Assembly (NCBI GenBank): GCA_021802545.1
Contig: JAJZRS010000019.1
Span: forward strand, 1-53,188
Source: Pseudomonadota bacterium
GTDB lineage: Bacteria > Pseudomonadota > Gammaproteobacteria > Burkholderiales > JABEVD01
Reading direction: 5' to 3'
DNA: 53,188 nt
A program made the position numbers and the translations under genes. Below, piece after piece: positions 1-7,006 of this stretch. The notes below the pieces were generated by a model. It searched no databases. It was given only the letters and a program-made list of their open reading frames with translations, and was not told where the DNA came from. Every line of letters starts with the position of its first letter. Position 1 is the stretch's first letter.

Positions 1-107
1 TTTTTTCGCATGCTCGGCTTCTTGGCGGCATGTCGACAAATTCTGTATCATAGCTGGGCTTGGCAAAGCCTGCCGGTTTCCGAGGGATTTGGGGAATCGA
101 TGGGATG

Positions 108-197
108 TGGCGGAGAGTGGGGGATTCGAACCCCCGAGAGACTTACGCCTCAACACGCTTTCCAGGCGTGCGCCTTAAACCGCTCGGCCAACTCTCC
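108..197 (-). tRNA. tRNA-Ser (anticodon GGA)
   Basis: Read on the minus strand, the 7-bp acceptor stem GGAGAGT/ACTCTCC closes around a D arm, an anticodon arm (stem CACGC/GCGTG, loop CTGGAAA, anticodon GGA), a long variable arm and a T arm containing GGTTCGAATCC. The discriminator base is G and the 3' CCA is genome-encoded. The 90-nt length and long variable arm are typical of class II serine tRNAs. No integrase gene lies beside it in this window. Confidence 0.96.
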
Positions 198-263
198 GGA
201 GAAGGTGCGAAGCATAAACCAGAACGGGCCCCAAGGCAACCAGAACAGACAATACTCGCGATC

Positions 264-1337
264 TTGAACAAAACGACAATATGCAGCGTGGTATTTTTCG
301 ATATCGTGGAATATTCGAAGAAATCCGTTGCCGAACAAATCAAGCTGAAAAACAGTTTCAACGCGCTCATTTCGCGTGCGATCGAGAACGTTCCCGTCAA
401 CGACAGGATCATTCTGGACACGGGAGACGGCGCGGCGATCAGCTTCCTGGGAGACCCGGAAGACGCGCTGCTGTCCGCAATGAAATTCAGGGATGCCGTG
501 ATCGCCGAGCACGACTTCTTCGTCAGGATAGGCATCAACCTCGGTCCGGTCAGGCTGGTCGAGGACATCAACAAGCAGCCGAACATCGTCGGCGACGGCA
601 TCAACGTGTCGCAGCGCATCATGAACTTCGCGCAGCCGAACCAGATTCTGGTCTCGCGCTCGTTCTTCGACGTCATTTCCTGCGTCACCGACGAATATGC
701 GAAGCTCTTCGAATACCAGGGATCGCGGACAGACAAGCATGTCAGGGAACATGAAATCTATGCCGTCAGGAGCGAAATCAGCCAGGAGGAAGCCTTGCAG
801 GCTTCCCTCAAGCATGCCCACCAACCAGCCGAAAGCAGGAAGAAAGCGCCCTGGTGGGCCGACAGGAAGATGCTGCTGCGCAGGGTTTTCCCCCTGGCCG
901 CAGCCGTTCTCGTCATCGCCGCCATCCTAGTAAAAATGTCCTGGGAGCCCGCCAAGCCCCCTCCCCCCGCACCTGCGCCATTGCCCCAGTCCGCACCTTC
1001 CGCCGCATCCATCCCTGCCGCCGCATCCATGCCTGCGCCTGTTGCCGCCAAGCCATCTGCGAAGCCGGAAAAGAAGCATGTGGAGAAGAAAAGGAAGGAA
1101 GAGGTCCGCCGCAAGAAAGCGCTGCCCGAGGCGACTTCGACCCTCGTATTCAGAATCATGCCATGGGGCGAAATCTACGTGGACGGCAAAAAGCGCGGCG
1201 TCAGCCCGCCGCTCAAGGACCTGAACCTGGCCCCCGGCAAGCACGAGATCGAAATCAGGAACACGAACTTGCCCAGCTATGGCAAATCGGTTGAAACGAA
1301 ACCCGGCGAGAGCGTTATAATCGAGCATCAGTTTTAG
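264..1337 (+). CDS. Membrane class III adenylate/guanylate cyclase with C-terminal PEGA domain
   Basis: Probable class III nucleotide cyclase making a cyclic nucleotide from NTP. From the assumed TTG start, the catalytic domain spans residues 5-168. Metal-binding aspartates are D13 (in VVFFDIVEYS) and D55 (in DTGDG), and the transition-state pair is N114/R118 (INVSQR). The lysine that usually selects adenine is not evident, so ATP versus GTP is unresolved. One membrane helix (about 207-225) follows, then a proline/alanine-rich and Lys/Arg-rich linker, and a PEGA-like domain (about 290-357) probably outside the membrane. No ATG fits: the frame stays open back through the antisense of the tRNA, and homology begins just after the TTG. 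The start is therefore uncertain. It heads a tight run with a lipoprotein and a Ser/Thr kinase. Confidence 0.85.
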   Translation: MNKTTICSVVFFDIVEYSKKSVAEQIKLKNSFNALISRAIENVPVNDRIILDTGDGAAISFLGDPEDALLSAMKFRDAVIAEHDFFVRIGINLGPVRLVEDINKQPNIVGDGINVSQRIMNFAQPNQILVSRSFFDVISCVTDEYAKLFEYQGSRTDKHVREHEIYAVRSEISQEEALQASLKHAHQPAESRKKAPWWADRKMLLRRVFPLAAAVLVIAAILVKMSWEPAKPPPPAPAPLPQSAPSAASIPAAASMPAPVAAKPSAKPEKKHVEKKRKEEVRRKKALPEATSTLVFRIMPWGEIYVDGKKRGVSPPLKDLNLAPGKHEIEIRNTNLPSYGKSVETKPGESVIIEHQF

Positions 1338-1349
1338 GGTGAAGCGTTT

Positions 1350-1715
1350 ATGGTGAGAATATGGGTTTTCGCGGTCCTTCTGCTTTCCGGATGCGCAGGA
1401 ATCATCCCCATGCACGAATCCAAGGGAAAGAAGATGCTGGACGTCGGCATCCAGCATTATGAGGACGGCGACTATGCCAATGCCGTCTCGGAAATCCAGG
1501 CGTCCTTGAAGGCAGGCCTTAGCGACTCCTCCGACCAGGTAAAGGCCCACAAATTTCTCGCCTTCACCTATTGCGTCACGGACAGGCAGGCACTGTGCGG
1601 CGACGAATTCAAGAAAGCCCTGTTCATTGATCCGAAGTTCAATCTTGCGCCTGCCGAGGCAGGACATCCGATATGGGGCCCGGTATTCCGTGATGCCAAG
1701 GGGGAAGCCAAATAG
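1350..1715 (+). CDS. Small TPR-like lipoprotein
   Basis: A 121-aa probable lipoprotein. The N-terminus has a short hydrophobic signal and lipobox LLSGC, so the mature protein would begin at Cys15. The rest (about 30-110) looks like helical TPR-type repeats (GIQHYEDGDYANAVSEIQ, then a second helical pair). It lies 12 bases after the cyclase gene and its stop codon runs into the start region of the downstream kinase, so the three are probably co-transcribed. Its role may be to anchor or sense at the envelope for the cyclase or kinase. That is inference from position only. Confidence 0.75.
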   Translation: MVRIWVFAVLLLSGCAGIIPMHESKGKKMLDVGIQHYEDGDYANAVSEIQASLKAGLSDSSDQVKAHKFLAFTYCVTDRQALCGDEFKKALFIDPKFNLAPAEAGHPIWGPVFRDAKGEAK

Positions 1716-2782
1716 GACTGCCTGAAAGAATAAGCCGATACGAAATCGTCTCCGAGCTCGGCAGGGGGGCGATGGGCGTCGTCTACAAGGCGCTCGATCC
1801 TGTCCTGGACAGGACGGTTGCGATCAAGACATTGAATCTTTCCCTTTCGGAGAAGGAACTCAAGGAATACGAGGCGCGCTTCTACCAGGAAGCCAAAGCG
1901 ACAGGAAAGATCACTCACCCCAACATCGTCAGCCTGTTCGACGTAGGCAGAAGCGACGGCCACGTCTACATGGCCATGGAATACCTGGAAGGCCAGGAGC
2001 TCAGAACCATCCTCGATTCCGGGAAGCGTCTGGACATGGACAGGATCGTCGACATCGCGAAGCAAGTCGCCGAAGGGCTCGCCTATGCCCACGATCATCA
2101 CATCGTGCATCGCGACATCAAGCCTTCCAACATCATGATCCTGAGAAGCGGGCTCGCGAAGATCACCGATTTCGGCATTGCCATGATTCCCGCATCATCA
2201 ATCAAGACGATGACGGGCATGGTCATGGGCTCCCCGCAATACATGTCGCCGGAACAGGTGAGCGGCAAGAAGCTCGACCATCGCGCCGACATTTTCTCTC
2301 TCGGCGTCGTGCTTTACGAAATGCTGACGGGCAAGCCGCCTTTCACCGGCGAGAACATCCATGCGATCATGTATCAGACCGTCAATCTGAGCCCGCCCCC
2401 GCCGAGTTCAGTCAATCCTGAAACCCCGCGGATCCTGGACTACATCGTCGCCAAATCCCTGGCCAAGCAGGCGGATGAACGCTACCAGAGCGCAAGGGAA
2501 TTGGCTGAAGATCTGAAGGAATGCGCATCCCAGTTCGACGACAAGGAAATGGCGCCGATTGCCGCCCATTTCACGGAAGACGATGCCCAGGACATGTCGC
2601 CCACGCTCGGCATCTCGAAAGCTTTCGATTCCCTCGATGCGACGAGGCAGCTTGCCATATTGACCGGATACCACGGAAACATCGGCAAGGTGAGGCAAAT
2701 CGAGGAGGCGGACGTGCTGATTCTCTGGGGCGGTTTTCTCGTCTTCTCCCTTGTCATCGTCTTCCTGATTTTTTACCTTTAA
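1712..2782 (+). CDS. PknB-type Ser/Thr protein kinase with C-terminal membrane anchor
   Basis: A Hanks-type kinase. Every core motif is present, but the glycine-rich loop (LGRGAMG) lies partly upstream of the first ATG at 1772, so translation must begin earlier. The frame is open back to a TGA at 1691, and the only candidates are non-standard: ATA at 1712 (well spaced from GGGGGAAG at 1700-1707) or CTG at 1718. With the 1712 start, the loop is G17-x-G19-x-x-G22, the ATP lysine K39 (VAIK), the catalytic D135 (HRDIKPSN) and the metal D153 (DFG). An APE-like SPEQ follows. The last 22 residues are a single hydrophobic helix, so the kinase is tail-anchored with its catalytic domain in the cytoplasm. 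There is no extracellular PASTA sensor. It overlaps the lipoprotein stop codon. Confidence 0.88.
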   Translation: MGLPERISRYEIVSELGRGAMGVVYKALDPVLDRTVAIKTLNLSLSEKELKEYEARFYQEAKATGKITHPNIVSLFDVGRSDGHVYMAMEYLEGQELRTILDSGKRLDMDRIVDIAKQVAEGLAYAHDHHIVHRDIKPSNIMILRSGLAKITDFGIAMIPASSIKTMTGMVMGSPQYMSPEQVSGKKLDHRADIFSLGVVLYEMLTGKPPFTGENIHAIMYQTVNLSPPPPSSVNPETPRILDYIVAKSLAKQADERYQSARELAEDLKECASQFDDKEMAPIAAHFTEDDAQDMSPTLGISKAFDSLDATRQLAILTGYHGNIGKVRQIEEADVLILWGGFLVFSLVIVFLIFYL

Positions 2783-2791
2783 GGAATCTCA

Positions 2792-2992
2792 ATGCCGATT
2801 TACGACTACCGCTGCAGCGATTGCGGAAACACCTTCGAAACCCTGGTGAAGAAGGACACCGTGCCCGCCTGTCCAAAATGCAAAAGCAGCCATCTCGAGA
2901 AGCTGCTTTCGATTCCCTCGCCTCCCGTGACCCATTCCGCCCCTGAACCCGCCTGCCAGCCCGGCGGATGCGGCGCCTGCCGCTTCAACTAG
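2792..2992 (+). CDS. FmdB-family zinc ribbon protein
   Basis: A 66-aa protein with the FmdB-type start MPIYDYRCSDCG and a second knuckle CPKC. The two CxxC pairs would bind one zinc. A Cys/Gly-rich tail (CQPGGCGAC) follows. FmdB family members are small putative regulatory zinc ribbons of unknown molecular target. It follows the kinase by 9 bases, so it is probably the last gene of that unit. Its TAG stop shares the palindrome CTAG with the TAG stop of the convergent sigma-54 regulator. Confidence 0.9.
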   Translation: MPIYDYRCSDCGNTFETLVKKDTVPACPKCKSSHLEKLLSIPSPPVTHSAPEPACQPGGCGACRFN

Positions 2993-4287
2993 GCAAGATT
3001 GTAGCGCTTGATCTTGCGGTAAAGCGTTCTTTCGCTGATGCCGAGCTCGTCGGCGACACGCCTCCTGTGGCCGCCATGGCGGTGAAGCAGCGCCAGGATA
3101 TGCTCGGCTTCGACCCTGGCGATGGAAGCGTCTTCGCGCAAAACGGGCTCATCCTCGGCGACATGACGCAAGGGTTTGTTGCCGAGATGGATGTGGTTCG
3201 ACGTGATGAGGCCGTGATTGCATACCGCCGCCGCTTTCTGCAGGATGTTCCTGAGTTCGCGCACATTCCCGGGAAAATCGTGGGTTCTCAGCTTTTCCAT
3301 TGCATCCGGGGTGATCCTGAAAGGCGGCGCATCTGAACGCGTCATGCCTGACAGCATGGATTCGACCAATGCAGGAATGTCGGCCTCCCGCTCCCTCAAT
3401 GTGGGCAGGCGCACATCGACGGCGGCGATTCGATAATAAAGGTCCTTGCGGAAATGCCCGCTCCTGACCATCTCCATGAGGTCCCTGTTCGTGGCGAAAA
3501 CGAGGCGCACGTCGGCGCGCAACGTATCCACGCCGCCCAGCCTCCTGAATTCCCCGCTTTCCAGCACCCGGAGCAGCTTGGCCTGCATGGCAATCGGAAT
3601 CTCGCCCACCTCGTCGAGGAACAGCGTGCCGCCGTCGGCCATTTCGAAAAGCCCCGGCTTTCTTCCTATGCAACCCGTGAATGCGCCGCGCTCATGTCCG
3701 AACAGCTCGTCCTCGAACAGATTGTCGGCAATGGATGCGCAATTGAGGGTCACGAAAGGCTTGCTTGCCCTTTCAGAACGGTTGTGGATGTATTGAGCTG
3801 CAAGCTCCTTCCCCACCCCGCTTTCTCCGAGCAGAAGGACTGACGCACCCGATCTCGCCACCTTGGTGAGATGGTCGAGACAGGAAAGGAATGCCGGGGA
3901 AGAACCCACCATCCGCATTTCTCTCGAATCCAGTTCTTCCGGGCTTGCGATCCTGAATATCGCTTCCCCGAGATAGCGCCCCACCGGATGTCCCTTGATG
4001 CGCACATATTCCTTGTGCTGGTGACTGTCGAAATGGGTATGGACGACCTCGTGCATTCTCCCGGTCCTGAACACCTCCCTGTGCGGGCAGTCCTCTCCGT
4101 TCTCATGACAGGGCACTTCGGAAAGATGCGAAATTTCGTGGCAAAGCCTGCCCACCACTTCCTGCCTGCTCACGCCATAATTGAGGCAGTAGGCGCGATT
4201 GGCTGCGACGATGCGGTAATGCTCGTCGATCAGAACGAAAGGGTTCTCCTGAACGTCGATCAAGGACTGAAGTTCGGATGCATCCAT
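2989..4287 (-). CDS. PAS-AAA+-Fis sigma-54-dependent transcriptional activator
   Basis: An enhancer-binding protein that would remodel sigma-54 RNA polymerase with ATP. The PAS domain (about 8-118) carries cysteines C49, C60 and C67 in a CHEISH...PC...CP pattern that could bind a metal or sense redox. The AAA+ domain (about 124-350) has Walker A GESGVGKE (154-161), Walker B TLFLDE (221-226) and the sigma-54 contact loop GAFTGC (201-206), where GAFTGA is the rule. A Fis-type helix-turn-helix closes the protein (about 393-430). It is transcribed away from the sulfur operon, and the shared gap holds a near-perfect sigma-54 promoter and a pair of direct repeats beside its own start codon. It very likely controls that operon and perhaps itself. 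Confidence 0.93.
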   Translation of the reverse strand: MDASELQSLIDVQENPFVLIDEHYRIVAANRAYCLNYGVSRQEVVGRLCHEISHLSEVPCHENGEDCPHREVFRTGRMHEVVHTHFDSHQHKEYVRIKGHPVGRYLGEAIFRIASPEELDSREMRMVGSSPAFLSCLDHLTKVARSGASVLLLGESGVGKELAAQYIHNRSERASKPFVTLNCASIADNLFEDELFGHERGAFTGCIGRKPGLFEMADGGTLFLDEVGEIPIAMQAKLLRVLESGEFRRLGGVDTLRADVRLVFATNRDLMEMVRSGHFRKDLYYRIAAVDVRLPTLREREADIPALVESMLSGMTRSDAPPFRITPDAMEKLRTHDFPGNVRELRNILQKAAAVCNHGLITSNHIHLGNKPLRHVAEDEPVLREDASIARVEAEHILALLHRHGGHRRRVADELGISERTLYRKIKRYNLA

Positions 4288-4289
4288 AT

Positions 4290-4346
4290 GTCAATTTGTC
4301 ATGACAGAGTTCGCCAATCTAACACGAAAAGCGTCAATTTGACATG
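4290..4346. promoter_or_regulatory. Putative upstream activator sites for the sigma-54 regulator
   Basis: A 14-bp direct repeat, GTCAATTTGTCATG at 4290-4303 and GTCAATTTGACATG at 4333-4346, with one mismatch and 43-bp spacing (about four helical turns). The first copy runs into a perfect palindrome TGTCATGACA (4297-4306), and each GTCAATTTG(A/T)C core is itself nearly palindromic. The sites lie about 30-90 bases upstream of the -24 element, in the range used by enhancer-binding proteins, and the first abuts the regulator start codon. Confidence 0.65.
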
Positions 4347-4375
4347 GCATTTCCGGGATTATCGCGATTTTTTGA

Positions 4376-4393
4376 TTGGCACGTTCGTTGCAT
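4376..4393 (+). promoter_or_regulatory. Sigma-54 (-24/-12) promoter of the dsrE-like operon
   Basis: TTGGCACG followed by TTCG and TTGCAT matches the sigma-54 consensus at essentially every position. The GG (4378-4379) and GC (4390-4391) dinucleotides are exactly 10 bases apart. Transcription should begin near 4402, about 50 bases before the dsrE-like start codon. The divergent neighbour encodes a sigma-54 activator. Confidence 0.92.
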
Positions 4394-4451
4394 ACATGGG
4401 GATGGCCTGCTTTCCGGGCCATGAACTACAATGTATTTTGAGAGGTGCTAA

Positions 4452-4838
4452 ATGAGCAAGATTTGCGTAGTTGTTGTATCGGGCAATCTCGAGCGCCTGC
4501 AGATGGCCGCCATGGTAACTTCGGTCGCTGCGGTGAGCGGGCACGAGACGCTGGTCTTTTTCTCGATGAATGCCCTGCCGTATTTCATCAAGGGCAGCAG
4601 CGAAAAAGCGCCCGTCGAAGGTGAGATGGGGAGGCTGATACTCGAAAAGAACGTTCCCGAATTCAAGATGCTGTTCGAGCAGTCTGTTGAACTCGGGGAT
4701 GCCAAAATCTATCCTTGTTCAATGGCCATGGACGTGCTCGGCGTCGAACAGGGCGACCTCGAAACCTATCTCGGCGAAGCGACCGGACTGACGAAGTTCC
4801 TCGACGACGCCAAGGACAGTCAAGTCTGGACATTCTGA
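4452..4838 (+). CDS. DsrE/DrsE_2-like sulfur-carrier protein
   Basis: A 128-aa DsrE-superfamily protein (DsrE2/peroxiredoxin-like branch). Family members carry persulfide sulfur on cysteine and pass it to TusA in sulfur-oxidising bacteria. The sequence has the typical start MSKICVVVVSGNLERLQMA and a candidate active cysteine in IYPCSMAMDVLG (about residue 89). It is the first gene after the sigma-54 promoter and is followed 11 bases later by tusA. No rhodanese gene, the usual third partner, is present here. The exact DsrE subfamily is not resolved from sequence reading alone. Confidence 0.87.
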   Translation: MSKICVVVVSGNLERLQMAAMVTSVAAVSGHETLVFFSMNALPYFIKGSSEKAPVEGEMGRLILEKNVPEFKMLFEQSVELGDAKIYPCSMAMDVLGVEQGDLETYLGEATGLTKFLDDAKDSQVWTF

Positions 4839-4849
4839 AAGGAAAACAA

Positions 4850-5080
4850 ATGGCGGAAAGAAAAATCATCGATGCGCGCGGAAGCTTCTGCCCAGGCCCG
4901 CTGATGGAGCTCATCGCAGGCATGAAGATGGCGAGCGTCGGGGACGAGCTTGAAGTGCTCTCGAGCGACAAAGGCTCTGCAACCGACGTGCCTGAATGGA
5001 TCAAAAAGGTCGGGCACGAACTCATCGGCACGAGCGAAGACAATGGCGTATGGCACATCGTGGTCAGAAAAGCCAAATAA
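4850..5080 (+). CDS. tusA: TusA-family sulfurtransferase
   Basis: A 76-aa TusA/SirA-like protein. The motif ARGSFCPGPLMEL contains the invariant CPxP cysteine (C14), which carries the persulfide. The ATG at 4850 is chosen because it follows AAAGGA and gives the family's normal length; an upstream in-frame ATG at 4715 would add residues matching nothing. Its place between a DsrE-like protein and an SQR-like flavoprotein points to cytoplasmic sulfur trafficking for oxidation rather than tRNA thiolation. That role is inferred from context. Confidence 0.93.
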   Translation: MAERKIIDARGSFCPGPLMELIAGMKMASVGDELEVLSSDKGSATDVPEWIKKVGHELIGTSEDNGVWHIVVRKAK

Positions 5081-5104
5081 CATCACTAAACGAGGGAGGA
5101 AAAA

Positions 5105-6238
5105 ATGAGGATATTGATCGTAGGCGGCGGCATGGGCGGAACCATACTCGCCAATAATCTTGCACGCAGATTGACAACCGAACTCAAGAGCGGAAAGGCG
5201 AGGATCACCATGCTTTCCGCATCCGACAAGCACATGTACCAGCCGGGGCTCCTTTACCTCGCCGTGGGCAGGATAGCACCCGACGAGCTGTATCGGGATC
5301 AGGCGGGCCTGCTGGAGCCGGGCATCGAATTCCACGTCGACCCGGTGACGGAATTCAAGCTCGACAAGAACGAGGTCGTCACCCAGGGCGGTAAAACCCA
5401 TGCTTACGACATCCTGGTGATCGCGACCGGCTCGCGCATGACGCCGGAAACCATTCCGGGCCTTGCCGAAAATTGCGAAACCTTCTACACGGAAGCTACC
5501 GCGCTCAAGATGTTCAAACGCCTGAGGGAATTCGAAGGCGGGAAAGTGGTGATCACCGTCGGCGTGCCGCACAAGTGCCCGATGGCCCCGCTCGAGATCA
5601 CCTTCATGCTGCACGATTATTTCAAGGATCGCGGCATGCTCGACAAGGTCAAGCTGCATTACACCTATCCCATCGGCCGCATCCACAGCCTGGAGAACGT
5701 GGCCAAATGGGCCACCCCGGAATTCGACAGACTGGGCATCACCTACGAGACGCTTTTCAACATGAAGGAAGTCGATGGCGCGAACAAGATATTGAAGAGC
5801 GAGGAAGGCACTGAAGTCAATTACGATCTCCTGATCGCGATTCCGGCGCACAAGGGCATGGAAGTCATCGAAAAGAACGGCCTGGGACAGAACGGCTGGA
5901 TCCCGACCCATCGCCATCAGCTCAACATGGAAGGAAGAAGCAACGTCTTCGTGCTCGGCGACACCACCAATCTGCCCATCAGCAAGGCGGGCTCCACCGC
6001 CCACTTCGAAGCCGACACGCTCGGGGAAAACATCGCAGGAATGATCAAGATGGGCACGCCGGTGCGCGACTACGACGGCAAGGTGTTCTGCTTCATCGAG
6101 GCGGGCAAGGACCGCGCGACCTATGCCATGTTCAATTACCAGAACCCGCCGGAACCGAAAGCGCCGACCAAGGCCGTGCACTGGTTCAAGATGGCCTACA
6201 ACAAGCTCTATTGGGTTTCGGCTCGCGGACTGCTTTGA
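5105..6238 (+). CDS. SQR-like FAD/NAD(P)-dependent oxidoreductase
   Basis: A 377-aa flavoprotein of the sulfide:quinone oxidoreductase / flavocytochrome c sulfide dehydrogenase superfamily. The N-terminal dinucleotide-binding motif is VGGGMGG (7-13), an ATG motif lies in VIATGSR, and a second FAD contact is VFVLGDTTNLPISKAGS. A redox cysteine is visible in VPHKCPMAP, as in SQR-like proteins. A strong ribosome site (GAGGGAGG) precedes the ATG. There is no obvious membrane helix, so membrane association would be peripheral. Placed with DsrE and TusA, it may oxidise sulfide or a carrier-bound persulfide. Substrate and electron acceptor are unproven. Confidence 0.87.
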   Translation: MRILIVGGGMGGTILANNLARRLTTELKSGKARITMLSASDKHMYQPGLLYLAVGRIAPDELYRDQAGLLEPGIEFHVDPVTEFKLDKNEVVTQGGKTHAYDILVIATGSRMTPETIPGLAENCETFYTEATALKMFKRLREFEGGKVVITVGVPHKCPMAPLEITFMLHDYFKDRGMLDKVKLHYTYPIGRIHSLENVAKWATPEFDRLGITYETLFNMKEVDGANKILKSEEGTEVNYDLLIAIPAHKGMEVIEKNGLGQNGWIPTHRHQLNMEGRSNVFVLGDTTNLPISKAGSTAHFEADTLGENIAGMIKMGTPVRDYDGKVFCFIEAGKDRATYAMFNYQNPPEPKAPTKAVHWFKMAYNKLYWVSARGLL

Positions 6239-6247
6239 GGAGGCGCC

Positions 6248-7006
6248 ATGTCTGATATCAACGAAGTCGAAAGGGTGGTCGAGGCAGCGAAAGACGCCCT
6301 TACCGACGAGATGGTGGGCAGGCTCACCAGCGCTGTCGGAGGCGGGCTCACCCTGATCGACCAGGTCGATCGCGCCGGCCTCGGAAAAGCCATTCCGGCG
6401 ATCGCTGAAATGGTGAACAACGGCGATCTCGAGCGCCTCGTGCATCTCGCCAGGGTCTACGGATCGGCCCAGGACGCCCTCACAGACGAGATGGTGGGCA
6501 GGCTCACCGAAGCGGTCGGCGGCGGGCTCACCCTGGTCGACCAGGTCAACCGGGCCGGGCTCGAGAAAGCCATTCCGGCGATCGCCGAGATGGTGAACAA
6601 CGGCGATCTCGAGCGCCTCGTGCATCTGGCCAGGGTCTACGGATCGGCCCAGGACGCCCTCACCGACGAAATGGTGGGCAGGCTCGCAGAAACGGTCGGC
6701 GAAGGGCTTTCCCTGCTCGACCGATTCAACAGAGGGGGCGCTAACCGTCTCGTCGAGATGCTGGAGCGGCTCGAATCCTCAGGCGCGCTCGAGCGCACAG
6801 CGCAGATCCTTCCCCAGCTCATCGACAAGCTGGGCATGATGGAGAGCATGCTGAACTGCATCGAAGAGGCCGCGAAGGAAAAAGCGCCCCCTTCATCCGG
6901 CGGAATCGGCGGGATGTGGTCGATGCTGAAGGACCCGGACAACCAGGAAAGCCTGAGGTTTTTGATCACGGTCGGGAAAAAGCTGCGCACCAAATGCTCG
7001 ACGTAG
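6248..7006 (+). CDS. DUF1641 protein with internal tandem duplication
   Basis: A 252-aa protein of the DUF1641 family, which often travels with SQR-like flavoproteins and has no established function. The first half is a repeat of exactly 60 residues (DALTDEMVGRL...VYGSAQ) present twice almost identically, with a third copy that diverges after about 25 residues. The C-terminal third is the family-typical region with a single cysteine (MLNCIEE). The predicted structure is all-helical and soluble. It starts 9 bases after the flavoprotein stop, so it is in the same operon, possibly as a docking partner (inference). Confidence 0.8.
   Translation: MSDINEVERVVEAAKDALTDEMVGRLTSAVGGGLTLIDQVDRAGLGKAIPAIAEMVNNGDLERLVHLARVYGSAQDALTDEMVGRLTEAVGGGLTLVDQVNRAGLEKAIPAIAEMVNNGDLERLVHLARVYGSAQDALTDEMVGRLAETVGEGLSLLDRFNRGGANRLVEMLERLESSGALERTAQILPQLIDKLGMMESMLNCIEEAAKEKAPPSSGGIGGMWSMLKDPDNQESLRFLITVGKKLRTKCST
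6293..6660 (+). repeat. 180-bp in-frame tandem repeat inside the DUF1641 gene
   Basis: The units begin at 6293, 6473 and 6653, each at GACGCCCT. The first two are full length and about nine-tenths identical by eye. The third matches for roughly the first 70 bases and then drifts. The period is exactly 60 codons, so the frame is kept. Such DNA-level similarity points to a recent duplication. Confidence 0.9.

Noticed and set aside
1-107. Gene or terminator at the left edge
   Set aside because: The opening T run has no visible stem inside the window and no supported frame exists; nothing could be assigned.
4820-6625. A 601-codon open frame on the minus strand across tusA, the SQR-like gene and DUF1641
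   Set aside because: It is antisense to well-supported genes, has no family features or ribosome site, and reflects high GC codon bias.
6293-6660. CRISPR-like regular repetition
   Set aside because: The repeats are 180 bp, tandem without spacers and in frame within a protein gene.
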